A stretch of DNA of 42,439 nt from the NCBI GenBank assembly GCA_964555685.1, contig CAZKTO010000020.1, positions 1-42,439 on the forward strand, written 5' to 3'. The translations under genes and the position numbers were made by a program. Below are positions 16,724-25,063 of the stretch, in pieces (the stretch's first letter is position 1; each line of letters starts with the position of its first letter). The DNA is from CAZKTO01 sp964555685 (GTDB taxonomy: Bacteria; Chloroflexota; Dehalococcoidia; SHYB01). The notes beneath the pieces were generated by a model. That model was not told the DNA's origin and searched no databases. It saw only the letters and a list, made by a program, of their open reading frames with translations.

Positions 16724-17485
16724 ATGGATTCGCGGCAGGTAAAAGCGCCTCCGCTGACCAGAAGCGTCACGGCCCTCAGGGTCATGCTTGCCCTGGGCGT
16801 CGGGGCCATCGTAGGGCTCGTCGTGGGCAGGTTGCTGAGCCTCCTCGCCCTCATCGGCCTGGACGTTCTACAAGTGGATCAGACAACCCGCGGCGCTCTG
16901 GCTGGCGAAGAAGGGCTGGCCCTGCGGCTGGTCCTGGGTCTGGGGTACGGGCTGGTCGTCGGTGTCATCGTCGGCATGCTGACTCTGGGGGGCATCATCG
17001 CTATTGTTGGGCCTCAGGCGTTGGCGGGCCGGCGCAAGCTGCTCTCCCGCGCGGTGATAGGCGTCGGCCTCGGCGTAGTCGCCGGCGTCTTCGGTGGGCT
17101 CCTGGTAGCCCTCGTCCTGAGCCTCATGGGCGCCGGCGAGTCGGTGAATGCCTCCGGCCTGGGCGGTCTGGGCATTGGCCTCGGCATCGGCCTCCTGGTG
17201 GGCCTGACGGCTGTGGCCCACGCCGTCGGTTCCGGCGGCCTGGGCGGGTTTCTACCGACCCCTCAGCCTAATCCTGACGGCGAAGTTCTCGCCGAGCGCC
17301 TGTGCCTTGGCTGGTCGGCAGGCCTCGTCCTGGGCATCGCCGGCGGCCTCGTCATGGGCCTGGTCGGGCTGGGCGGCCTGGGCGGGCTCACCCGGGCCTT
17401 CGTCGCTCTCATCGCCCTCATTGCTGCCGCCATTCTCGTCACCCTGGGCGCCCTGGTTGGTGCCTGGTGGGCCGCCCACGACTAA
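16724..17485 (+). CDS. Glycine-rich polytopic membrane protein
   Basis: A 253-residue hydrophobic protein with about six to seven membrane segments built from Gly-rich repeats such as LGLGYGLVVGVIVGMLTLGG, IGVGLGVVAGVFGGLLVALV, GIGLGIGLLVGLTAV and GIAGGLVMGLVGLGG. These resemble glycine-zipper helices. No transporter family is recognisable. It begins 15 bases after the FMO stop behind AGGAAGGAGT, so it is the last gene of the operon. It may export or shelter the product of the pathway, or simply be a membrane scaffold. Low-complexity composition makes homology calls unreliable. Confidence 0.7.
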   Translation: MDSRQVKAPPLTRSVTALRVMLALGVGAIVGLVVGRLLSLLALIGLDVLQVDQTTRGALAGEEGLALRLVLGLGYGLVVGVIVGMLTLGGIIAIVGPQALAGRRKLLSRAVIGVGLGVVAGVFGGLLVALVLSLMGAGESVNASGLGGLGIGLGIGLLVGLTAVAHAVGSGGLGGFLPTPQPNPDGEVLAERLCLGWSAGLVLGIAGGLVMGLVGLGGLGGLTRAFVALIALIAAAILVTLGALVGAWWAAHD

Positions 17486-17495
17486 TCTCAGTCGT
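17478..17495. terminator. Short hairpin between convergent genes
   Basis: ACGACT and AGTCGT form a 6-bp stem with loop AATCTC, spanning the stop codons of the two convergent membrane-protein genes. There is no T-run, so termination is doubtful. Confidence 0.25.
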
Positions 17496-17916
17496 ACAGG
17501 AAGGCGCTGCCCCAGAGAAAGAGGTACCCTGCCAGCACCCAGTGCAGCGCGATGGGCACGGGGATGCGAACCCAGCGGCGCTCGGGGTGCCGCAGCATGG
17601 TGACGACATAACGCACTACCATGCCCGCGAAATACAGCCCCGCCAGCCCCACGATGATCTTGCCTCCTGTTGCGTTGGTGATAAAGAATGGGCCTCGTTC
17701 CAGGGAATAGTCGTACGCTCCGAGGGTCATGGCGATGAGGATAAGCAACTGCGCTGGCAGGAGGAGCGGATAGGGCAGCAACCCCGCGTACCATTCCTCC
17801 ATAGGCGGCAGCCAGCGTGGCTTGTACAACGCGACGTAGACCTGGCCCATCACTCGCAGCGCGAAAGCCGTGGTGCAGACCCATAGGAGCGGCAAATAGA
17901 TCGAACGGTGGTCCAT
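17488..17916 (-). CDS. Small four-helix integral membrane protein
   Basis: A 142-residue protein with about four membrane segments: LLWVCTTAFALRVMGQVYVA, LLPAQLLILIAMTLGAY, GKIIVGLAGLYFAGMVVRYV and IPVPIALHWVLAGYLFLWG. Conserved-looking polar spots are PPMEEWYAGLLPYP and RHPERRWVRIPVPIALHW. I do not recognise the family. It converges on the operon at 12.0-17.5 kb, only two bases apart, and is not part of it. The start ATG 17916 has only a weak ribosome site. Confidence 0.7.
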   Translation of the reverse strand: MDHRSIYLPLLWVCTTAFALRVMGQVYVALYKPRWLPPMEEWYAGLLPYPLLLPAQLLILIAMTLGAYDYSLERGPFFITNATGGKIIVGLAGLYFAGMVVRYVVTMLRHPERRWVRIPVPIALHWVLAGYLFLWGSAFLYD

Positions 17917-18158
17917 GCCGGTGACTCTAGCCGCTGACCCCCTCCGTCAGACTACGGATGACCCGTTCAGACGTGACCGGCTGTTTGGCTTGGTACATGG
18001 GCTCTGTTGGAGTTCAGCGAAATTGAGACACTTCACGAGCAGAGCGTTTAGGCCGGTGAGGTAGCGAGCTCCCTGAGGCCACGATTATACTGCCGGCGGC
18101 GCTTGGGGGGTCATTTCCAGCTGCAACCATCGTTAGGCCAACCCTGTGTTCACGGTAG

Positions 18159-18377
18159 AGTTCGATCCTGTTCGCCCACGCGAAGGCGGTTGAGGCGCAG
18201 AGGTGTTTCCAGAAGGCGACTGAGCTATGGCCCGAAAGCATCAGCATGCTGCGGCAGTGGGGGGACATCGAGGTTCCGGGGAGCATGGGTGGCGAGCGCT
18301 TCTTCAAGAGAATGAAGGAGATGCGGGAAAGGGGCGAAAGCCTGACGCGGCGGCCATCGGACATTCCTGGCCTGTGA
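18159..18377 (+). pseudogene. C-terminal relic resembling the thioredoxin/TPR selenoprotein family
   Basis: An open frame after TAG 18156 reads AVEAQRCFQKATELWPESIS, then a RQWGDIEVPGSMGGERFFKR stretch, and stops at TGA 18375. The spacing of A-x3-F-x-KA-x2-L-x-P-x6-RQ followed by a short helix and G-x-x-F matches the end of the protein at 19434-20552 (DAITQFKKAHALRPNN, KRQAWNLGNLEKDYG). No start codon or thioredoxin domain remains. It looks like a decayed second copy of that family. The match is by eye, so it is tentative. Confidence 0.42.
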
Positions 18378-18695
18378 GGAGATCGCAAGCCCCTGACTCA
18401 CATATCCCGAGGGGTACTGTCGATCCCCCCAAGTGACACGATGTGTGGATCGTGGCGCAACGCCATCCACCCCGACGGGTGGCGTGCGCAGCCCGAGACG
18501 TGGCCCACCCGCCCCGGCGCCGGGCCTCCTGGGCCTCGGGCGCGTACCAAGGCGAGCACGGAAAGGGTCACCGTCGATTGCGTGAAGTGGTAGACTGCGG
18601 CCAGCGGCGTTCCAGAAGGACTTGTATTTGGAGAAGACTCGGTATGTATGTGCCATGCCACACCGAATGAGTGAAGCATCAAAAAGGGGTAGACG
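18378..18695. other. Intergenic, nothing recognised
   Basis: No gene with recognisable motifs, no RNA and no strong inverted repeat is visible on either strand. Open frames here look like chance frames of GC-rich DNA. Confidence 0.4.
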
Positions 18696-19046
18696 TTGCG
18701 CAGAAATGTTGCCTTAGTTGTTGCCTTGGTGGTTTGTGTCAGTCTTTTGTCTATGGCTTGTGCTGGCATTACCGCATCCGAATATCAGATTGAGGTTTCC
18801 GGTACGGCTGGCTTGAAGTTCTCCGGCTCCTACCTGGTGGTTAGCGGAGACGGTAGTTCGACGGGACACTCAGTTGATGGCACCGTTCCAGCGTCCTATA
18901 CGGTCAAGGGTTCCATCGCCTCTGTAGTATTCCAGAAACAGAGTGAAGCTGGCAGCTTTACAGTGCAAATCAGCAAAGGCGGTAAGGTGATCAAGGAATC
19001 CACCACGTCAGCTGCCTATGGCGTGGTCACAGTGGCAACCAATTGA
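18696..19046 (+). CDS. Small exported lipoprotein, MmpS-like in layout
   Basis: A 116-residue protein with a lipoprotein leader (LVVCVSLLSMAC, lipobox Cys about residue 22). A single beta-rich domain follows: YQIEVSGTAGLKFSGSYLVV, ASYTVKGSIASVVFQKQSEA, FTVQISKGGKVIKES. The domain layout resembles MmpS-type accessory proteins, but identity is not certain. The start is TTG 18696; no in-frame ATG would preserve the leader. It is AT-richer than its neighbours, which suggests separate ancestry. No operon partner is evident. Confidence 0.68.
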   Translation: MRRNVALVVALVVCVSLLSMACAGITASEYQIEVSGTAGLKFSGSYLVVSGDGSSTGHSVDGTVPASYTVKGSIASVVFQKQSEAGSFTVQISKGGKVIKESTTSAAYGVVTVATN

Positions 19047-19433
19047 CCTATCCAGAAAAGAGGGTCGCCCACTCAAAACCAAGATAACTAGACAGCACTT
19101 CCCGGACGCGGTCGTACTCATGCTCAGGCAAACGGCTTGTCATTACGCGTCCAAAAGCCGCCTCAACCTCGGCATGAGGTCAGGCCGGAGACGGTTCGAG
19201 TACTGTCCACAGAGCCCCCCGTACGGGATTCGATCTATCTCCTGCCGCACGATCAGGTCATCGTGTCGGTCACAGAGCCGTCTGAGAGAGGGAAACCGCC
19301 CCCAGGCTCCCGACTGTGTTGGTGCAGCAGGGTGCTACCCCACGCGCACGCGCCCATTGTGGGGGCAATCCACGAGTGATACCTTATCTCGCAAGACGTT
19401 GCCGCCGTATTAGGCGGCCGAAGGGGGTGGGGC
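19047..19433. other. Upstream region of the selenoprotein gene, no gene recognised
   Basis: Several short frames are open, one reading DSIYLLPHDQVIVSVTEP, but none has a start, ribosome site and recognisable domain together. The region ends in GGGGGTGGGG, the likely ribosome site of ATG 19434. Confidence 0.4.
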
Positions 19434-20552
19434 ATGCCGCCGCGGGGATCGAAGACCTCTCCCATCGCCGCCACAGTCCTGTACCGGGACAGGCCGACTG
19501 CCGTCACGATCAGTGAAAAGAGGGGAGACGAGCTCTGGCTGACGATGGCTGACCTGAAGGCGGCGGCCGGCTGGGAGGTCAAGCCAGAAGGCGTGTGCCG
19601 CGAGAACATCTGCGTGCCTCTTCCCGTAGAGCGGCAGGACCGCTTCATTGAGGGAATGGGGTGGGCTAGACGATTCAACCTCGCCGAGTTTGCCCGCCTG
19701 ATCGAGCAGCCCTTCGCTCACGACGGCGCGCACGACATCTGGTATTTCGGGCCCGCAGGTTGGGAGTGGAAGCAACGACTCGCCTCTCACCAAGCTCCCG
19801 ACTTCACCCTCCCAGATTTCGAAGGCAAACCCCATTGGCTCGCTGACTACAAGGGGAAGAAGCTCTTCCTCCTGGCCTGGGCCTCGTGGTGAAGCTGCAG
19901 ACTTGACCTGCCGGTCTGGCAGGAGATGCGGGAAGAGCTTAAGGCCAGGAACTTCGAGGTCATCACCGTTGCCTGCGAAAGCAAGGGTGCCGCGGCCGCG
20001 TTGCCGTTCGTGCAAGCCGCCAGGCAGCAGCATCCCTCGCTCCTCGACGAGCATCACCGCATGCCGGAGTTGTACAACACCAAGAACGTCCCCGCGGCCT
20101 TCTGGATCGACGAGGAGCTCCGGATCGTCCGCGCCAACGATCCGATCTATGCGCAGCGCCGGAACTTCCAGACCGGTGAAGTGACGACGAACCACAAATA
20201 CCTTGACGCCCTGCGCGACTGGGTCGAGAAGGGCCCGCGCAGCATTTACGTCCAGGCCCCAGAGGGCGTGCAGGCGCACATGGGAAAGCAGGCCTGGGAA
20301 GATGTCCAGGCGATGGCGCACTTCCGATTAGGGGTCTATCTGCACCAGTTGGGCAATGCCCAGGACGCGATTACCCAGTTCAAGAAGGCGCACGCGTTGC
20401 GGCCCAACAACTGGAACTACAAGCGGCAGGCCTGGAACCTCGGGAACCTGGAGAAGGACTATGGGATCAAGACCTTCATGGACGCCATGAAGGCTCCCGA
20501 CAGTCAGCCGTTCTACCCCCCGCTGGAGTTGCCGGACCCGCCCGCTACGTGA
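19434..20552 (+). CDS. Predicted selenoprotein: thioredoxin-like (ResA/AhpC-TSA type) domain with C-terminal TPR
   Basis: One continuous frame of 372 residues is interrupted only by TGA 19890-19892. An N-terminal domain of about 115 residues (LWLTMADLKAAAGWEVKPEG) is followed by a thioredoxin fold: APDFTLPDFEGKPHWLADYK, LFLLAWASW-U-SCRLDLPVW, FEVITVACES and NVPAAFWIDEE. A TPR-like end follows: FRLGVYLHQLGNAQDAITQF. The TGA replaces the first redox Cys of the WASWC-type motif, giving Sec153-Ser-Cys155. A hairpin with GGTCT loop follows at SECIS distance (separate entry). Coding character and homology continue unbroken after the TGA, so a nonsense mutation is less likely. It should act as a thiol/selenol redox enzyme. 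There is no signal peptide. Read conventionally, it would be miscalled as two short genes (19434-19892 and 19926-20552). Confidence 0.82.
19890..19923 (+). promoter_or_regulatory. Candidate bacterial SECIS element for UGA 19890
   Basis: Fourteen bases after TGA (19890-19892), CCTGCC (19907-19912) pairs perfectly with GGCAGG (19918-19923) around the five-base loop GGTCT. The E. coli fdhF SECIS carries the same GGUCU sequence in its apical loop, and its distance from the UGA is similar (the loop here starts 21 bases after the UGA). SelB would bind this loop to deliver Sec-tRNA. No selA, selB, selC or selD gene is in this window. Confidence 0.72.
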
Positions 20553-20707
20553 CGGCGAGGATGGAACCAATGCTTCCGGCGACCTGGCGACTCGACCTTC
20601 CTCGCCCTGATGGGGTCTTCCGTCTTTCTAGCTCCGGGCTCTCCACCTTGACTCTGGCGAACACAAGAGCAACATAGTGTCCTGACTTCCGCAACAGGAG
20701 GCAGAAC

Positions 20708-21646
20708 ATGCACACCACCACCCTTGCCCCCTTCACCGACGCCACCGGCTGGCAGCGCGCCCTGTACGCCTTCCTGGCTGAGAAGGAGCGCCGCTCGGGG
20801 TCCCGCCGGACCGTGGAGAGCTACTCCCGCATGCTCCAGGACTTCTTCGGCAGGCTGGGCAAGACTCCCGAGCTCGTCACCGCCCAGGACGTTTTCGTCT
20901 ACGCCCACGGCACGGGGCTCTCCGGCAAGACGCCCTCGGCCATCACCATCGGCGCCCGCATCGCCTGCCTGAGTTCCTTCTACCGATTCCTCATTCGCAT
21001 GGAGATCGTCCGGGCGAACCCCTGCGACAAGCTGGAGCGCCCCAAGGTCGCCCCGAGCCCGCCCAGGGGCCTGAGTGCATTGGACGTCCAGAAGCTCCTG
21101 GCCGTGGTCCCCGCCACGCCGGTGGGCCTGCGGGACCGGGCCATCATCCTCACTCTGGTGCTCACGGGGCGTCGGCGGGCCGAGGTCCTGGGCATGAAAG
21201 CAGGCGACCTCACCGTGGACGGCGACCGGGTGTACTACAGCTACCGAGGCAAGGGGGGCAAGCGCGGTCGCCGAGAGCTCCCACGGCCGGCCTACGACGC
21301 GACACGGGCCGCACTGGCAGCGTATGGGCAGTCCATGGCCGATCTCCCGCCCGACGCGCCCCTGTGGCCGTCAGGGGCCAACGGGAACGGCAAGGGCCTG
21401 ACTGGCGGCACGTTCTACGGCAACCTTCAGCGGTACTTCCGAGCGGCGGGCATCCCGCCGGCGGGTGTGCACATCTTCCGGCACTCAGCCGCCAAGCTCC
21501 GCCGCGAGGCCGGGGAGTCCATCGAAGACGTTAGCCGCTTCTTGGACCACAGCTCCCTTGGGGTGACGACAGTGTACCTGCGCCGGCTGGAGGGAGAGCA
21601 GGACGCGGCATGGCGGCGGGTCGCGGCATCGCTGGGACTGGGATAG
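20708..21646 (+). CDS. Tyrosine recombinase (XerC/D-like integrase)
   Basis: A 312-residue site-specific recombinase. The N-terminal SAM-like core-binding domain spans about 15-115 (TVESYSRMLQDFFGRLG). The catalytic domain shows R156 (TGRRRAEVLGMKAGDL), K182 (RGKGGKRGR), H255-x-x-R258 (HIFRHSAAKLRR), H281 and the nucleophile Y290 (LDHSSLGVTTVYLRR), a complete active set. ATG 20708 follows ACAGGAGGCAGAAC. It probably mobilised part of the accessory region; it could also be a phage- or plasmid-type resolvase. Confidence 0.9.
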   Translation: MHTTTLAPFTDATGWQRALYAFLAEKERRSGSRRTVESYSRMLQDFFGRLGKTPELVTAQDVFVYAHGTGLSGKTPSAITIGARIACLSSFYRFLIRMEIVRANPCDKLERPKVAPSPPRGLSALDVQKLLAVVPATPVGLRDRAIILTLVLTGRRRAEVLGMKAGDLTVDGDRVYYSYRGKGGKRGRRELPRPAYDATRAALAAYGQSMADLPPDAPLWPSGANGNGKGLTGGTFYGNLQRYFRAAGIPPAGVHIFRHSAAKLRREAGESIEDVSRFLDHSSLGVTTVYLRRLEGEQDAAWRRVAASLGLG

Positions 21647-21820
21647 CCCAGCCCACGACGTCTTCTGCCGCATTCGCCGGGTTAGTTCAGCAAGCCCAAT
21701 TGGATATAATCGTAATGTGCTCCTTCTCGGCTTAGTATCATCAGCGGATCATTATGTCCGCCGCCGCACCAACAAACGTCTGTCTGAAACTCGGCCTCGA
21801 CCCTGTTCATTTGGTGTTAC

Positions 21821-22861
21821 ATGAACGTCACCCTTCGCGACCTCGTCTATCGGGGCATCTCTATTCTGTTGGCCCAGGAACCGAAGGTCGGGTTCCAGCT
21901 AAATGCAGTATCGATTGTGGGCACAACCTTCCGCGTCCGCGCTCCCGACAGACCGCCGTTTCCTGCTTGGCAAACCCAGGACCTCCGCCCCTGTCTCTAC
22001 TGGCCTCCCTGGGTGTCACGGGTCGACACCAGGTGGGCGCCCGTGCCCCTGCGGGAGACCTTTAAGCAAGAAGAAGTCGCCCAGCGGATGGTCCTTCGAC
22101 TTATCCAGCGTCTGCAGGCGAACGTTCCCGTCTATCAGCCGCTCCGGCAAGAGTTCCACGACTATTGGGGCTCGCTCGTCATTGGGTTCGCCCCAGTACT
22201 CTCTCGTTCCGGCTTCCCCTTGACGGATGTGGACCTCGTGCTGTTGACATCGATGATTATCTTCGACCTCGCTGTGCTGCTGGCTCCGGGCAGCGAGACA
22301 GGGCAGGGGCAGCCGCTCCCCGCGCGGATCATGCCCGAGGCTCCCATCGTGCGGAAGCTCGGCGAGCGTGCTCAGGAAATCCGCGCGAGCTTACGGGAAT
22401 GCCTCCAGCAGGTGGGGTGGCATCCCGACTTGTGGTCCGAGAGCGTCCTCCTTGGGCTGCTCCTGCACCCGCTCGGGGTTGTGTGGGTCCGGCCTCCATT
22501 CCACCTGGGGCCCAACTTTGGGCGCTCCGAGCTAGAGCGGGGCATCGAACTCGCCATTGAAGCGCCGGACACCTCATATCGCTCCGCCAACAAGCTGCAC
22601 CGGGCGTATCGCCACGCCTTCGGAGGCGGGCGCGAGCCGGAGCGGCCAGGCCCGAGGCCGGGTCAGCCTCGCCGGCCCGCAGCGCAGCGCGACGAGTTCG
22701 AAAAGTACGTCCTCGACCGCTCCAGGGCGGGACTGACTCCCTACCTGATCAGCACGGATGCTGATGCCAACCGCCTCTACCGCATGGCCCGACACGATCA
22801 CATGGCTATCCTCACCGAGCAGGCCGTCAGGCGCGTGCTCCGCAAGCTCCGGTCGCATTGA
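21821..22861 (+). CDS. Hypothetical protein between two recombinases
   Basis: A 346-residue protein I do not recognise. It starts MNVTLRDLVYRGISILLAQE, has a Trp/Pro-rich region (LYWPPWVSRVDTRWAPV), a predicted helical middle (QRMVLRLIQRLQANVPVYQP), a Pro/Arg/Gln linker near residue 275 and a basic C-terminus (EQAVRRVLRKLRSH). No signal peptide is present, and the hydrophobic stretch LTSMIIFDLAVLLAPG could be buried rather than membrane. It lies between a tyrosine and a serine recombinase and is probably element cargo. Confidence 0.6.
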   Translation: MNVTLRDLVYRGISILLAQEPKVGFQLNAVSIVGTTFRVRAPDRPPFPAWQTQDLRPCLYWPPWVSRVDTRWAPVPLRETFKQEEVAQRMVLRLIQRLQANVPVYQPLRQEFHDYWGSLVIGFAPVLSRSGFPLTDVDLVLLTSMIIFDLAVLLAPGSETGQGQPLPARIMPEAPIVRKLGERAQEIRASLRECLQQVGWHPDLWSESVLLGLLLHPLGVVWVRPPFHLGPNFGRSELERGIELAIEAPDTSYRSANKLHRAYRHAFGGGREPERPGPRPGQPRRPAAQRDEFEKYVLDRSRAGLTPYLISTDADANRLYRMARHDHMAILTEQAVRRVLRKLRSH

Positions 22862-23240
22862 GGTTCGCCAAAATCGCGTTCGCCGAATTCCACGCGCGCA
22901 ATTGAGTGAACATGTAGCGGGCTACGCTTCGGGGTATGGAGACCCGAGCACAGCGTGGGGGCGGAGGTAGGCAGGAATGCAAGCCTGAGCCCAGCCCCGC
23001 GCAGACCCCTACCCCCGGCCGGCCCTCGTCATGGGGATCGCCGCGACACGTGGTGGTGCGGGACGTACATCGGCCGCCCGTGAGAGGACGTGGTCAACGC
23101 CTGGTCTCCCTCCTTGCAACTGGCATCGAGCGGCTCCTGGCACATGAGAACCAGCAGGCAGGCGCTGAACCCGTTGACTTCTGTAGCGATGTACCGCCTA
23201 CTACCGATGCCCTGGAGCACCCGGGGCGCGAGGCGGACCA
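22862..23240. other. Intergenic before the serine recombinase, nothing firm
   Basis: No recognisable gene or RNA. TTCGCC recurs at short spacing (about 22863 and 22880) next to a stop-rich stretch. Attachment-site halves cannot be identified by eye. Confidence 0.35.
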
Positions 23241-24911
23241 ATGACCACGCTGCAACGGACAGCCCAACACGCCCAAGAAGCGCCCGTGAAACGGGTGGCG
23301 CTGGTCCTTCGAGTGAGCACCGACCGCCAGGCAGCTAACGACGAGGGCTCCCTCAAGACCCAACTGCAACGTCTCCGTAAGCACATCGAGTACAAGACCG
23401 CGGCCTGCGGCGAAGAGTGGGTGGAGGCGGGCGTCTACGAGCTCCGGGGTGTCTCTGGCAAGGTCTCCATGCGGAGCAAGGAGTACCAGCGCCTCTTCGC
23501 TGACATCCAGGCGGGGCGGGTCAACACGGTCTTATGCACGGCCCTGGAGCGCCTCTGCCGGTCGGTGAAGGACTTCCTCTGGTTCTTCGAGTTCCTCAAT
23601 GAGCACGGGGCGGAGTTCGTCTGCCTCAAGCAGAACTACGACACCACGTCGGCCCAGGGCCGCCTCTTCGTGACCATCATGATGGCCCTGGCGGAGTTCG
23701 AGCGGGAGCAGACCTCGGAGCGCACCCGCGATGCCACCATCGCCCGAGCGGAGCGGGGTCTATGGAACGGAGGCAGGCTGCTGGGCTATGACGCCGACCC
23801 AGTCAAGAAGGGCAGTCTCATCCCCAACCCGCAAGAGGCTGTCATCGTCCAGTACGCCTTCGACAAGTACCTCGAGTGCGGCTCCATCGTCGAGACCGCC
23901 GATGCGATGAACCGCCGGGGCTACCGGAGCAAGAGGTACACCTCGCGCAGGAATGTGTACCGGCCTGGGGTGGAGTTCCAGAAGACGGTGGTGCAGTACG
24001 TCCTCAAGAACCCGGCCTACGTCGGGAAGAAGGAGCTCCACAAGCGGACCAAGGGCAAACAGGGGAGCCAGTACCAGATCGTGGACGCGGTGTGGCCCGC
24101 CATCGTGGAGCAGGAAAAGTTCACCCAGGCGCAGCGGCTCATGGCGGAGAACGGCCAGTCCAACCGGAATGGGGCGAAGCCCATCGAGCATGTCTACTGC
24201 TTGGGCAAAGGGCTACTGGGTTGCGGGCGCTGCGGTACCGGGATGGAGGGGGAGAGCGCCACGGGGCGGACGGGCAAGAAGTACTTCTACTACCGGTGTA
24301 AGAGTCGGGCCTGCGGGCTACGCGTAGCTGCCGAGGAGGTTGAGGGTGTGGTTCTGGACCGATTGCGCCTCCTGGCCGACGACGCGGAACTCCTGTCCCG
24401 GCTGACGGCAGAGACGAACCGGAGGCTTCAGCAGGGGAAACCGAGGTTGGAGCGCCAGCGGGCGGGGTTGGAGAAAGACCTGCGCGAGGTGAAGACGATG
24501 GCAGACAGATTGCTGACCGAGTGGGCCGCTATGGAGATTCACGCCGGTCGGGGCTTTCTCCGGGACAAGCTGAACGACCTGGGGCAGCGGCAAGCGGATC
24601 TGGAACGCGGGCTGGCCGAGGTGACGAATGCCCTGGCTGACCTGGACCGAGAGGCGGTCTCCACTGATGCAGTGCGAGCCGCGCTGGCACAGGCCCATGC
24701 GCTGTTTGGTCAGCTGAGACCCCACGAGCAACGCGAGTTGATGCAGGTGTTGCTCCAGCGGGTCGAGGTGAATGAGCGACAGATCGTCCTGGAGGTGTAC
24801 GCGATGACCGACCTGCCCGACGCTGTGAGGAAAGGAAGCACTGGCGAAGTGGTTCGTGCGGGACCAGACTGGCTCCCGGAGCAGGACTCGAACCTGCGAC
24901 ATGGCGGTTAA
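23241..24911 (+). CDS. Large serine recombinase ending inside tRNA-Asn
   Basis: A 556-residue large serine recombinase. The catalytic domain has the nucleophile S26 in VLRVSTDRQ and helix regions TALERLCRSVKDFL and LFVTIMMALAEFEREQTSER. A recombinase domain and zinc ribbon follow (CGRCGTG...YYRCKSRACG), then a long coiled coil (LEKDLREVKTMADRLL, LNDLGQRQADLERGLAEV). The last 13 or so codons (WLPEQDSNLRHGG) are the tRNA-Asn gene read backwards, so the present C-terminus was created at the integration junction. ATG 23241 is used; GTG 23286 is an alternative. It is likely the integrase of the accessory block to its left. Confidence 0.9.
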   Translation: MTTLQRTAQHAQEAPVKRVALVLRVSTDRQAANDEGSLKTQLQRLRKHIEYKTAACGEEWVEAGVYELRGVSGKVSMRSKEYQRLFADIQAGRVNTVLCTALERLCRSVKDFLWFFEFLNEHGAEFVCLKQNYDTTSAQGRLFVTIMMALAEFEREQTSERTRDATIARAERGLWNGGRLLGYDADPVKKGSLIPNPQEAVIVQYAFDKYLECGSIVETADAMNRRGYRSKRYTSRRNVYRPGVEFQKTVVQYVLKNPAYVGKKELHKRTKGKQGSQYQIVDAVWPAIVEQEKFTQAQRLMAENGQSNRNGAKPIEHVYCLGKGLLGCGRCGTGMEGESATGRTGKKYFYYRCKSRACGLRVAAEEVEGVVLDRLRLLADDAELLSRLTAETNRRLQQGKPRLERQRAGLEKDLREVKTMADRLLTEWAAMEIHAGRGFLRDKLNDLGQRQADLERGLAEVTNALADLDREAVSTDAVRAALAQAHALFGQLRPHEQRELMQVLLQRVEVNERQIVLEVYAMTDLPDAVRKGSTGEVVRAGPDWLPEQDSNLRHGG

Positions 24912-24945
24912 CAGCCGCCCGCTCTACCAACTGAGCTATCCGGGA
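24870..24945 (-). tRNA. tRNA-Asn (GTT)
   Basis: The minus strand folds as a full cloverleaf: acceptor TCCCGGA/TCCGGGA with discriminator G and encoded CCA, D-arm AGCTCAGTTGGTAGAGC, anticodon loop CTGTTAA (anticodon GTT) on a GGCGG/CCGCC stem, and T-arm GCAGGTTCGAGTCCTGC. The 3' half is overlapped by the end of the serine recombinase gene on the other strand. The gene looks intact and functional. Confidence 0.95.
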
Positions 24946-25063
24946 ACGATGACAGACGCATGAAATTATAGCACCCAAAACAGGGCTGCCCCAGAAGTGA
25001 CCCCTCGGTTGCCCGGCGCGTCTCCCCCCAGATGCTTCGTCCCGACGGCGTCGGGCCTCAGCA

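Noticed and set aside
19926..20552. Separate gene starting at ATG 19926
   Set aside because: It lacks a ribosome site and would start in the middle of a thioredoxin fold; it continues the frame of 19434-19892 through the TGA.
24870..24911. A second copy of the tRNA-Asn 3' half as left attachment site inside the window
   Set aside because: I looked for GAGCAGGACTCGAACC and its complement to the left and did not find it; the far end may lie outside the window.
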